DNA of 64,000 bases from DATFKA01 sp035268885 (GTDB lineage: Bacteria > Bacteroidota > Bacteroidia > Chitinophagales > Saprospiraceae), in contig DATFKA010000146.1 in the NCBI GenBank assembly GCA_035268885.1, forward strand, positions 14,697-78,696. The letters run 5' to 3'. Below are positions 1-7,096 of this stretch, piece after piece (positions within the stretch are counted from its first letter, which is position 1; the number at the start of each line of letters is the position of its first letter). A program made the position numbers and the translations under genes. The notes under the pieces were generated by a model. The model did not search any database and was not told the origin of the DNA. It saw only the letters and a list, made by a program, of their open reading frames with translations.

Positions 1-418
1 CGGGATTGTCCTTATTATCAAACTTCAACCATCCCAGGGTAAGGTTCGCGCTGTTACGCCAGAAAGCATTTTCAAACTGCGCATTCACGAAACCCGTAGT
101 AGATAAACCAATATTCACGGCCGAAGTACTGGGCTGATCCTTTGGCAACCAGTTGTTAAAATTAGAAAAATTGAGTCCGATATTACTGAGTAAGCCTTTT
201 TTCCAGCGCGGATAGGGGGTCAATTGTTCTTTAATTTGCGCCAGATCAGATTTCAGGCCATTAACCTGTGATTGTATTTCTTTTAACTGTGCTTCTGCTT
301 CCTCCAATTCAGCCGTTTTGGCCGTTTTTGTTTGTTGTAATTCTTCAGTAGTTTCTTGTGACCAACTAAAAGTGATCACACCAAAAGATAAAACGATTAG
401 AGTCAATACTTTTTTCAT
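1..418 (-). CDS. DUF3078 family protein, N-terminal part (cut by window edge)
   Basis: Reading leftwards from the ATG at 418 gives an open frame to the edge (about 139 residues). It starts with a Sec signal peptide (MKKVLTLIVLSFGVITFSWS, cleaved near SWSQ), then a charged coiled-coil stretch rich in Glu, Gln and Lys (about residues 22-68). Next comes a region with KGLLSNIGLNFSNFNNW, typical of DUF3078 proteins, which are predicted outer-membrane beta-barrels of unknown function in Bacteroidota. The 3' part is outside the window. A promoter-like TACTTTTG lies about 95 bases upstream, and the duplicated small-RNA unit ends with a terminator before it, so the gene is probably transcribed on its own. 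Family assignment is by recall of sequence features. Confidence 0.75.
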   Translation of the reverse strand, partial: MKKVLTLIVLSFGVITFSWSQETTEELQQTKTAKTAELEEAEAQLKEIQSQVNGLKSDLAQIKEQLTPYPRWKKGLLSNIGLNFSNFNNWLPKDQPSTSAVNIGLSTTGFVNAQFENAFWRNSANLTLGWLKFDNKDNP

Positions 419-511
419 AAACTTTTTTTCAATCAAAAAATGGCTGTTACGACGCCAAAAAACCTGGGAGGTAACAAAGCATCGTAAAATTAAGCCAGGA
501 AAGTCGGCTTT

Positions 512-541
512 CAAAAGTATATAGAGACAAGTAGACGAAAA
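512..541 (-). promoter_or_regulatory. Putative Bacteroidota promoter for the DUF3078 gene
   Basis: On the minus strand a perfect -7 box TACTTTTG (512-519) has a TTTT in place of the usual TTTG -33 box (538-541), about 18 bases away. Transcription would begin near 505 and give an untranslated leader of about 87 bases. Motif match only. Confidence 0.45.
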
Positions 542-548
542 TACGGGA

Positions 549-576
549 CAAAAAAAAGCTCCGCGTCTGCGGAGCT
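549..576 (-). terminator. Rho-independent terminator of small-RNA unit A
   Basis: Read on the minus strand: AGCTCCGC, loop AGAC, GCGGAGCT, then seven T. The stem is a perfect 8 bp. The same terminator is repeated at 984-1013. Confidence 0.8.
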
Positions 577-872
577 CTTGCTAATAACAAATCATAATCT
601 CATGAAAAAAATAAGACGACCTAATTTTTAAAAAGTTCTTTAAGGGTTTAGTTTAATGGTGTTCCTTGCCAGCAAACTGGCAAGGAACGTGTTTTTGGGA
701 TCATGAATTTTCTACGCGAAAATTCTTAGCTACTCAATTTTATAAATCGGTTGGTTATTGGGATAACCTATTTTCTAACCTTTGTGATCCGCTCTTCTGC
801 GAATCTGTCAGGAGATTAAGTCTCTACTACTTTCCTCCTTTCGACATTACAAATATGCAACAGATTTCCTCC
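549..872 (-). ncRNA. Putative structured small RNA, copy A of a tandem duplication
   Basis: No credible protein is encoded here. On the minus strand a -7-like box TGTCTTTG (878-885) is followed by about 320 bases that end in a strong intrinsic terminator (549-576). Inside is a perfect 12-bp hairpin with a 4-base loop (661-688, arm GTTCCTTGCCAG) and purine-rich stretches such as AGGAGGAAA. The unit is repeated almost unchanged at 984-1327. Conservation of hairpin and terminator between the copies favours an RNA. I do not recognise the family. A transcript from the opposite strand, or a regulatory leader, is not excluded; each copy also holds a short plus-strand ORF (MKKIRRPNF) at about 602-631. 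Confidence 0.5.
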
Positions 873-983
873 TGGAACAAAGACAGATTTTTCGATTTGT
901 TGAAAAAAAAGAACCTTTTTTACGCTCTACACTGCTTCTAACCCCTACAAAACCAAATAAATGCAATAAAAAACTGTTGAATA

Positions 984-1013
984 AAATAAAAAAAGCTCCG
1001 CGTCTGCGGAGCT
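984..1013 (-). terminator. Rho-independent terminator of small-RNA unit B
   Basis: Same stem as in copy A (arms 994-1001 and 1006-1013, loop 1002-1005), followed on the minus strand by TTTTTTTATTT. It should end transcription of unit B before unit A. Confidence 0.8.
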
Positions 1014-1327
1014 CTTGCTAATAACAAATCATAATCTCATGAAAAAAATAAGACGACCTAATTTTTAAAAAGTTCTTTAAGGGTTCAGTTTAATGGTGTT
1101 CCTTGCCAGCAAACTGGCAAGGAACGTGTTTTTGGGATCATGAATTTTCTATGCGAAAATTCTTAGCTACTCAATTTTATAAAATCGGTTGGTTTTTGGG
1201 ATAACCTAATTTCTAACAAATCATAATCTTTTGTATCTTTGTGATCCGCTCTTCTGCGAATCTGTCAGGAGCAAGTCTCTACTATCTTCCTCCTTTCGAC
1301 ATTACAAATATGCAACAGCTTTCCTCC
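984..1327 (-). ncRNA. Putative structured small RNA, copy B of a tandem duplication
   Basis: Second copy of the unit described at 549-872. It has a minus-strand box TGTCTTTG at 1333-1340, the perfect 12-bp hairpin at 1098-1125 and the terminator at 984-1013. It also has a better upstream -7 box, TATCTTTG (1418-1425), so the transcript could start near 1411 and be about 420 bases long. An 18-base insertion specific to this copy creates a plus-strand TATCTTTG (1234-1241), so transcription of the other strand towards the terminator at 1446-1476 is possible too. Confidence 0.5.
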
Positions 1328-1417
1328 TGGAACAAAGACAGATTTCCTTATTTGTTGAAAAAAAATAATCACTTTAAAAGGAAGTAAACTCACAAAAACC
1401 TGATTAACAACGCCTTG

Positions 1418-1448
1418 CAAAGATAAATCTGTTTATTAAAATAAAAAA
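1418..1448 (-). promoter_or_regulatory. Putative promoter upstream of small-RNA unit B
   Basis: Minus-strand -7 box TATCTTTG (1418-1425), with only a weak TTTT at the -33 spacing (1445-1448). It lies just past the terminator of the moaD-like gene, which suits a new transcription unit. Confidence 0.4.
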
Positions 1449-1476
1449 AGCACCGCCAAAAAATGGTGCTTTTTTA
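1446..1476. terminator. Bidirectional terminator after the MoaD-like gene
   Basis: AAAAAAGCACC, loop, GGTGCTTTTTT. The stem is flanked by A and T runs on both sides, so it can act on either strand. It lies about 25 bases past the stop of the minus-strand MoaD-like gene. Confidence 0.75.
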
Positions 1477-1501
1477 TTCATTTTCTTTAATTCAGTGAAT
1501 T

Positions 1502-1774
1502 TTAACCTCCCGAGAGTGCCTGAAAGATGAGCAATTCCTGCTTACGATCTAGCGGATCGGCCAGTTCTTGCCGATCCTGGATGAGCTCCTGATCGATAAA
1601 TATATTGATGTGCTTACGTAAACGACCGCTCTCGTCGCGCAGGTAGGCATTAATACCCGGATATTTTTTCTCCAGCATTTCGAGCGCCTCTAACACCGTT
1701 TCCGCTTCTACCTCCTGGGATTGGATTTTTGGAAAGAATCGCTGTAGTGCGGGTGTAAAATTAATTTTAATCAT
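1502..1774 (-). CDS. MoaD/ThiS family sulfur-carrier protein
   Basis: A 90-residue ubiquitin-fold sulfur carrier ending in the diagnostic Gly-Gly (FQALSGG), the residue that is adenylated and thiocarboxylated by an E1-like enzyme. Length and pattern fit MoaD/CysO-type proteins. It overlaps the upstream MoeB-rhodanese gene by 8 bases, so the two are translationally coupled and almost certainly partners. Its target could be molybdopterin synthase, cysteine synthesis (as for CysO of Mycobacterium) or another thiocarboxylate-dependent reaction. No MoaE or CysM lies nearby to decide. A second, more MoaD-like paralogue is encoded at 5285-5530. Confidence 0.85.
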   Translation of the reverse strand: MIKINFTPALQRFFPKIQSQEVEAETVLEALEMLEKKYPGINAYLRDESGRLRKHINIFIDQELIQDRQELADPLDRKQELLIFQALSGG

Positions 1775-2867
1775 AATGTTCTAGTTTTTCCCAGGCCAGA
1801 ATGCCGCCCTCCAGATTATAAAGTGCTGTAAAGTTTCCCAGGCCTTCCAACTGGCGGATTGCATTTGCACTGCGGCCCCCGCTTTTACAATGGACCACAA
1901 TTTTTTTATCGGTTGGTATTTGCGTGATTTTTTGCGCAAGCTCCCCTAGTGGAATTAACTGGCCATCCATATGATGCACCGCATATTCATGCGGCTCCCG
2001 TACGTCTAACAGGAAGTGCTCCACCCCTTGCTTTCGCCATTCTGCATAATCTTTTGCCGAAAGGCTCAAACCACCGGGCGTAGGAATGGCACAATAATCC
2101 GCCAGTGCCTCCAGACTCTCAATCTTGAGATTCGGATTCCTGGGTATTTTCAGCGTACGCGTCTCGAAGCTTAGGGTGTCGATCATAAACAGACGGCCAG
2201 CCAGGGGTTCACCGATACCCGTTGCGACTTTGATCACTTCATTAGCCTGCAAGCTACCTACTATTCCCGGTAGCACGCCCAGTACGCCTCCCTCCGCGCA
2301 ATTAGGCACGGCTTCCGGATCGGGTGGCTCCGGGAAAAGATCGCGATAATTCACGCCGCGTTGACCATCGGCCTGTGGCAAATTAAAGACAGCGACCTGC
2401 CCCTCGAAACGAAAGATAGAAGCGTATACATTAACTTTCCCGGCCAGTACACAAGCGTCATTAACCAGATATCGCGTCGGAAAATTATCCGTACCATCCG
2501 CAACAATATCGTAGGGCTGAATGAGCTCCATTACATTGTCAATCGTCAGCCGCTTTTTATAGACCTGCACCTCGATGTGCGGATTAAGTGCTTTAATCCG
2601 CTGTTTGGCCACTACCGCCTTGGGCTTCCCAATATCCTGACTAGTATATAATACCTGCCGCTGGAGATTACTCAGATCGACAACATCATCATCAATAATA
2701 CCGATATGACCTAGGCCGGCGGCCGCCAAATAAAGTAGTAAAGGGCTACCCAGACCGCCCGCTCCGACGACCAGCACCCGGGCTTCTCGCAGGCGCTCCT
2801 GTCCCTCCCGACCGAAGTCAGGAAGTACAAAATGGCGAGCGTATCTTTGTAATTCTTCTTTAGTCAT
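1767..2867 (-). CDS. MoeB/MoeZ-type adenylyltransferase with C-terminal rhodanese domain
   Basis: 366 residues. The ThiF/MoeB E1-like domain (about 5-245) has the nucleotide-binding loop GAGGLGSP (35-42), the DNFPTR motif (127-132) and the conserved Cys190 in PNCAEGGVLG. The rhodanese domain (about 268-365) has active-site loop CKSGGR, with Cys327. It should adenylate the Gly-Gly end of a MoaD-like carrier and, through the rhodanese, hand over sulfur, as MoeZ and Uba4 do. Odd point: MoeB enzymes usually hold a structural zinc with two CxxC pairs. Here the first is replaced (NYRDLF where CYRCLF is common) and the second, after RNPN, is also absent. It sits 15 bases downstream of a propeller gene and overlaps the carrier gene. 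Confidence 0.9.
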   Translation of the reverse strand: MTKEELQRYARHFVLPDFGREGQERLREARVLVVGAGGLGSPLLLYLAAAGLGHIGIIDDDVVDLSNLQRQVLYTSQDIGKPKAVVAKQRIKALNPHIEVQVYKKRLTIDNVMELIQPYDIVADGTDNFPTRYLVNDACVLAGKVNVYASIFRFEGQVAVFNLPQADGQRGVNYRDLFPEPPDPEAVPNCAEGGVLGVLPGIVGSLQANEVIKVATGIGEPLAGRLFMIDTLSFETRTLKIPRNPNLKIESLEALADYCAIPTPGGLSLSAKDYAEWRKQGVEHFLLDVREPHEYAVHHMDGQLIPLGELAQKITQIPTDKKIVVHCKSGGRSANAIRQLEGLGNFTALYNLEGGILAWEKLEHYD

Positions 2868-2882
2868 ATTTTCGCAATCTCC

Positions 2883-3965
2883 TTATGCTATAACAACGGC
2901 ATCAACTCGGGGAAGGTTGCCCGCCAGTTGTTGCCAGGAAGCACCTCCGCTATCCGACAAATAAATATTACCATTATTAGTGCCAAATACCAGTAAGCCA
3001 GATCGGTAAACCAGGGAGTGCCGGTATACAATATCAAAGCTGTGCTCCTGGGGTAGTCCGTTTCGTTGGGCCTCCCAGGTCTGACCGCCGTCTTGGGTAC
3101 GACTCACCACCAGTGCCAGGTCTTTGGCGACGCGCATCTCATCACTAATGGCGGGGATCACCCAGGCCCGATCGGTTGTATCCGGATCAATGGCCAGGGC
3201 AAAGCCATAACCTGCCAGTCCTTCCTGATCCGATATATTCTGCCACTGCGCTCCGCCATCAGTCGTGCGAAATACGCCGCAGTGATTTTGCTGCCAAAGT
3301 ACCTTCGGATCTTTATGGCTCTGCAAAAGCAGATGCGGATCGTGCCCCACCTCTACCGATGGATTCGGCAGGTAAGCCGCCACCAGCCCCTGATTACGGG
3401 GCGACCAGCTGGCGCCACCGTCTTTCGTTTCAAAAACACCAGCACAGCTAACGGCAATGTATAGGTGCGCGCTATTGCCTGGATCAACGACAATGGAATG
3501 GATAAAGGGGTAATCCCGGCCCGCCCCGAACCACTGCATGGAATCCTGGCGCGAGGGATGATTCCATAGCGAACGAACCAGTTCAAAATGCTCGCCCTGA
3601 TCCGCTGAATAAAAAAGCCCTCCGGGCTCGGTTCCCAGCCAAAGTCCGCCCGGTCGATCTGCTCCCGCCTGCTGCATACACCACATCTTTTTCATAAGGG
3701 CCGGTTTCCCTTTGCTCAGTTTGGCGTCTTTTGGGTATTTGGGCAAGGGCATTTCTTCCCAGCTATTTCCCCGGTCAAAAGATCGATGTAGTTTAGGGCC
3801 CCAGTGTCGATGCGCCAAACCCACCCACCAGGTACCTGTGCGTTCGTCCACAAATAAAAAAGCCACCGGAAAACCTAAAAAGTGTACTTTTTTGACAGCC
3901 CATTCTTTGTCTTTTTTAGTGTAAACCAATAAACCTTTTGCGGTACCTACTAGAATTTCCTGCAT
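2883..3965 (-). CDS. BNR/WD40-like beta-propeller protein (sialidase-like fold)
   Basis: 360 residues with no signal peptide, so probably cytoplasmic. Repeated Asp-box-type motifs are visible (FDRGNSWEEM, TKDGGASWSP, TTDGGAQWQN, TQDGGQTWEA, SDSGGASWQQ), spaced as in a five- or six-bladed propeller of the exo-alpha-sialidase/VPS10 type. The Arg triad of true sialidases cannot be recognised, so an enzyme role is doubtful. It is the first gene of an operon with the MoeB-rhodanese and MoaD-like genes. Related BNR proteins occur beside MoaD/ThiS genes in other bacteria as far as I recall, which suggests a role in, or as a target of, the sulfur-carrier pathway. Confidence 0.8.
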   Translation of the reverse strand: MQEILVGTAKGLLVYTKKDKEWAVKKVHFLGFPVAFLFVDERTGTWWVGLAHRHWGPKLHRSFDRGNSWEEMPLPKYPKDAKLSKGKPALMKKMWCMQQAGADRPGGLWLGTEPGGLFYSADQGEHFELVRSLWNHPSRQDSMQWFGAGRDYPFIHSIVVDPGNSAHLYIAVSCAGVFETKDGGASWSPRNQGLVAAYLPNPSVEVGHDPHLLLQSHKDPKVLWQQNHCGVFRTTDGGAQWQNISDQEGLAGYGFALAIDPDTTDRAWVIPAISDEMRVAKDLALVVSRTQDGGQTWEAQRNGLPQEHSFDIVYRHSLVYRSGLLVFGTNNGNIYLSDSGGASWQQLAGNLPRVDAVVIA

Positions 3966-4069
3966 ATATTTTTTTCTTAAGTATAGAAACTTTGGTTCTA
4001 AATGATTTCGAAGCGATTTAAACTTTTTCAGTTGGTTACTTACACTTTTAGAATCTACCTAGAATTCTG

Positions 4070-4147
4070 TCATCCCCCTGATACCAGGCTCTTTTTCCCA
4101 CTGGGAAAAGCCAAGGCTAATCCCTTCAAAGGGGGTACGGGGGATGA
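4070..4147. repeat. REP/MITE-like palindromic element
   Basis: A gap of 317 bases without a gene (3966-4282) holds this 78-base element. The ends TCATCCCCC (4070-4078) and GGGGGATGA (4139-4147) are perfect inverted repeats. Inside is a near-perfect hairpin of CTTTTTCCCA and CTGGGAAAAG (4091-4110), and a further GGGGG that could pair with the left end. This is the look of short intergenic repeats common in Bacteroidota. Nothing else was seen in the gap apart from the presumed divergent promoters of the flanking genes. Confidence 0.6.
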
Positions 4148-4282
4148 AAAATGATGTAACTGTTTTTTTGACCAAATAGATTCACTTTGTACTAACTTTA
4201 GACAAGTTCCAAGACACATTAAACAGCCCAACGTTTATCTTGTTAATTTACTGAAAATCGTATTCATCTAAAATCCTTCGCT

Positions 4283-5281
4283 TTGAAGAATCATCTATCG
4301 CTTATTAATAAATGGAGAGCAGCGGACAAAGAAATCGCCATCGCCCGGGTCGTAAAAACCTGGAATGCCTCTCCCCGCCCCGTAGGATCTGTATTGCTAA
4401 TCAACGAAGATCAAGAAATGGCGGGCTCCGTCAGCGGTGGCTGTGTCGAAGGCGCCGTACTGAAAGCGGCCATGAATTTATTTGAAAACAAAACGGCCCG
4501 CCTGCTTGATTTTGGGGTATCCAACGACGATGCCTGGTCGGTTGGGCTTAGCTGCGGGGGGCGAATCCAGGTTTACCTGGAATTATTACCCAAAACGGGC
4601 CTATGGTCTTCCCTGGAGGAGCACCTCCAAAATAACCAGGGCTGCATCTGGGTAAGTCCGCTAATGAATAATGATTTGTCTGCCGGGATAATCAAATCAG
4701 ATGTATCGGCGACGGATTTGCTTTCGCAAAAAGCTCAGGAAGCCTACCGGAATAGGAAAAGTCAGATAGTAGAGATAAAAGGTCAGGATTATTTTTTGCA
4801 TGTGCTTCCCCAAAAAAGCCAATTATTCCTGATTGGTGCTGCCCATCTTAGCGCTGACCTCATTCAGTTGGCGAAAAGCTTTAGCTTCGAGACGATTGTT
4901 ATTGACCCCCGTGGCATTTTTGCCAATAAAACGCAATTCCCCAGTCAACCGGATCATTTATTTAACGATTACCCTTCCGAGATACTACCTAATTATCAAC
5001 TCGATGCCTATACTTTTGCGGTAACGCTCTCCCACGACCCCAAAATCGACGATAATGCCCTCGAAATTCTACTCAAGAGCAAGGTGGCTTACATTGGTGC
5101 TTTGGGGAGTCGGCGCACCCAGGCCAGGCGCGTAGAAAGATTACTCGAAAAAGGGTTCAGCCAGGAAGCGGTAGACCGTATTCACGGACCGGTCGGTATT
5201 GATATTAATGCCCGACGTCCCCAGGAAATCGCCCTGAGTATCATGGCCCAAATTGTAGAAGTGCAAAATGAGCACCTCTAA
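4283..5281 (+). CDS. XdhC/CoxI family molybdenum hydroxylase maturation factor
   Basis: 332 residues. The N-terminal XdhC_CoxI domain has the hallmark GSVSGGCVE (about 48-56). The C-terminal Rossmann-like XdhC_C domain has LIGAAHLSADLI and later YIGALGSRRTQARR and HGPVGIDI. XdhC binds molybdenum cofactor, helps its sulfuration together with a cysteine desulfurase, and inserts it into xanthine dehydrogenase-type enzymes. The only usable start is TTG at 4283: the frame opens after TAA at 4244 and has no ATG or GTG before the conserved domain. A SufS-type desulfurase and a MoaD lie just downstream on the other strand. No hydroxylase subunit is in the window. Confidence 0.88.
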   Translation: MKNHLSLINKWRAADKEIAIARVVKTWNASPRPVGSVLLINEDQEMAGSVSGGCVEGAVLKAAMNLFENKTARLLDFGVSNDDAWSVGLSCGGRIQVYLELLPKTGLWSSLEEHLQNNQGCIWVSPLMNNDLSAGIIKSDVSATDLLSQKAQEAYRNRKSQIVEIKGQDYFLHVLPQKSQLFLIGAAHLSADLIQLAKSFSFETIVIDPRGIFANKTQFPSQPDHLFNDYPSEILPNYQLDAYTFAVTLSHDPKIDDNALEILLKSKVAYIGALGSRRTQARRVERLLEKGFSQEAVDRIHGPVGIDINARRPQEIALSIMAQIVEVQNEHL

Positions 5282-5284
5282 AGA

Positions 5285-5530
5285 CTAGCCGCCGCTGACC
5301 GGCGGTATAATCACCACTTCATCCTGAGGACTGATTTCATAATCATCCGTTTGGTACTCTTCATTTATGGCAATGGAGAGGGAGCGCAATTTTTCGAAGG
5401 CAGGATACTCCCTGATCAACTTTTCCTTCAGGCTACCTACGGTAACCCTGTCTTCCAGGCTAAGTATGGCGGTCTTTTCTCCGAGTATATCTTTGGCAAT
5501 TCCGAAAGCAATTAGATTGATATCCATCAA
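5285..5530 (-). CDS. moaD: MoaD-type sulfur carrier, molybdopterin synthase small subunit
   Basis: 81 residues ending IIPPVSGG, the classical MoaD tail with the C-terminal Gly-Gly that carries the thiocarboxylate. The DEVVIIPPVSGG ending and overall length match MoaD closely. It lies 18 bases after the SufS-type gene on the same strand, so the two are probably co-transcribed: the desulfurase could provide the sulfur. It ends 3 bases from the end of the convergent xdhC gene. The large subunit gene moaE is not in the window. Confidence 0.85.
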   Translation of the reverse strand: MMDINLIAFGIAKDILGEKTAILSLEDRVTVGSLKEKLIREYPAFEKLRSLSIAINEEYQTDDYEISPQDEVVIIPPVSGG

Positions 5531-5548
5531 TTAAATAGATTAAGTAGG

Positions 5549-6760
5549 TTATGCAAAAAAATCGGCGACTTCCCGCACGGCCTTTACCAAACGTTCGACA
5601 TCCCGCCTGGTATTGTACAGCGAGAAGGAAGCCCGCACAGTACCTGGCAAGCCCAAAGTATCCATCAAAGGTTGTGTACAGTGATGGCCCGCTCTGACGG
5701 CAATATTTTCTGCGCCCAGAAAAGAAGCAATATCGTGCGGATGCGCCTGCTCCAGGACAAAAGACACGATGGCACTTTTGTTCCGAGCATTTCCAATAAT
5801 ACGCAATCCCGGAATATCTTTCAAACCGGCTATCGTTTCGTCGTGTAGCGCCTTTAGTCCTTCCCGAACCGCAGCGCGATCAATTTTCGAAATATAATCA
5901 ATGGCCGCGCCCAGGCCTATAACCCCGGCTATATTCGTGGTGCCCGCTTCAAATTTACGAGGCGCCGTGGCAAAGGAAGTACGCTCGAAAGAAACGTACT
6001 CGATCATATCTCCACCAAAAGTAATGGGTGACATTTGCCGCAGATGCTGCGCTTTACCATAGAGTACACCGATGCCAGTCGGGCCAAAAAGCTTATGTCC
6101 GGAAAACACTAAAAAATCACAATCCAGCGCCTGCACGTTCAAATCGTAGTGGGCCACACTCTGTGCTGCATCTACTAAGACTGGAATATCCGCACGATAG
6201 CGCCTGACACCTTCTACTATTTCCCGAACGGGATTAATCGTTCCCAGGGTATTCGAGATGTGCGAACAGGCCACCATAGCCGTTCTTTCACTCAGGGCTC
6301 CGAAGAGTGTGGACAGCTCCAACTCTCCCGCCTCGTTGAGCGGGATAACTTTTAATTTCGCCCGGCTACCCTCCACCAATTGTTGCCAGGGAATAATATT
6401 GGCGTGATGTTCCAGCGTAGTGATAATGACTTCATCGCCCGGTCGCAAACGGGGCCTCAGAAAAGCCTGCGCCACTACATTAACCCCCTGGGTCGTTCCG
6501 CTGGTATAAACAATCTCTTGCTGGGAAGTGGCCCCAATAAAGTGGGCAACTTTCTCTCTTACCGCCTCGTACTTACGACTCGCCCGGGCAGCCATAGGAT
6601 ACAGACCGCGGTGTATATTCGCATTTTCCGACGCATAGAAGTGCTGAATGGCTGCTATCACTACGTCGGGTTTTTGGCTGGTTGCCGCACTATCCAAGTA
6701 TACCAGTGACGGATGATGCTTAAAAACCGGAAAATCATTCCTTAAACGAGAGAAGTCCAT
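5549..6760 (-). CDS. sufS: SufS-type cysteine desulfurase
   Basis: 403 residues, the usual size for a group II (SufS/CsdA) cysteine desulfurase, a PLP enzyme that turns cysteine into alanine and an enzyme-bound persulfide. Seen: the PLP-stacking region TLEHHANIIPW (His119), the PLP lysine in SGHKLFGPTG (Lys223), and the active-site cysteine in RAGHHCTQP (Cys361). No SufBCDE genes are near. Its neighbours are MoaD and XdhC, so it may serve cofactor thiolation or sulfuration of molybdenum cofactor rather than, or besides, Fe-S assembly. Start at the ATG at 6760, giving the typical MDFSRLRNDFPVF beginning. Confidence 0.92.
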   Translation of the reverse strand: MDFSRLRNDFPVFKHHPSLVYLDSAATSQKPDVVIAAIQHFYASENANIHRGLYPMAARASRKYEAVREKVAHFIGATSQQEIVYTSGTTQGVNVVAQAFLRPRLRPGDEVIITTLEHHANIIPWQQLVEGSRAKLKVIPLNEAGELELSTLFGALSERTAMVACSHISNTLGTINPVREIVEGVRRYRADIPVLVDAAQSVAHYDLNVQALDCDFLVFSGHKLFGPTGIGVLYGKAQHLRQMSPITFGGDMIEYVSFERTSFATAPRKFEAGTTNIAGVIGLGAAIDYISKIDRAAVREGLKALHDETIAGLKDIPGLRIIGNARNKSAIVSFVLEQAHPHDIASFLGAENIAVRAGHHCTQPLMDTLGLPGTVRASFSLYNTRRDVERLVKAVREVADFFA

Positions 6761-6912
6761 TGGTGTGGATTACGTTAGACCGATATAAAGCATAAAAACC
6801 GTGCGGCCGCGACTTTTGTTTTCCCAAAGAACTGCCGGTGGAAAATACAGTAGGTCTTACAAGATTACTATCCTACAGGACAAGCCAGGTGAGAAATCAA
6901 AAAGATGATTAA

Positions 6913-7047
6913 ATGAAGACCTCAATAAGCAAAACATTCGACATTCCCCAACCCCTTGATCGGGTCGCCGATCCAAGAGAAATGGTAAGCTGCGTACCCG
7001 GAGCCCGTATCACGGAAAAGGAAGTGTTGACTTTGTCTAATTCGTAA
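6913..7047 (+). pseudogene. Remnant of a CoxG-like SRPBCC gene
   Basis: A 44-codon frame (start MKTSISKTFDIPQPLDRV, then ADPREMVSCVPGARITEKEV) matches the first strand and helix of CoxG-family proteins, including the SCVPGA motif. About 4-5 residues are missing where family members have the conserved W-x-x-L/F after RV, and the frame stops at 7045-7047 where the family continues for over 100 residues. A full-length paralogue starts 50 bases further on. The simplest reading is a decayed tandem copy. Confidence 0.6.
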
Positions 7048-7096
7048 GGGAACATATACAGGTACTTAGACGATATATAATAAAGATAAGAACACT

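Larger units (their letters stand above)
549..1368. repeat. Tandem duplication, two units of about 360-380 bases
   Basis: Unit A (about 549-910) and unit B (about 984-1368) match nearly base for base over most of their length. The repeat distance is 437 bases at the left end and 455 at the right. The difference comes from an extra stretch of about 18 bases in unit B (around 1217-1235), which holds AACAAATCATAATCT, a sequence also found near the left end of each unit. The segment between the units (about 911-983) is not repeated. Confidence 0.9.

Noticed and set aside
666..941. 91-codon plus-strand frame inside the duplicated unit
   Set aside because: The equivalent frame is not kept in the second copy because of indels, and the sequence is better explained by RNA hairpins and a terminator.
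2883..3965. True sialidase
   Set aside because: Asp-box repeats are present, but the Arg triad and catalytic Tyr/Glu cannot be recognised and there is no signal peptide.
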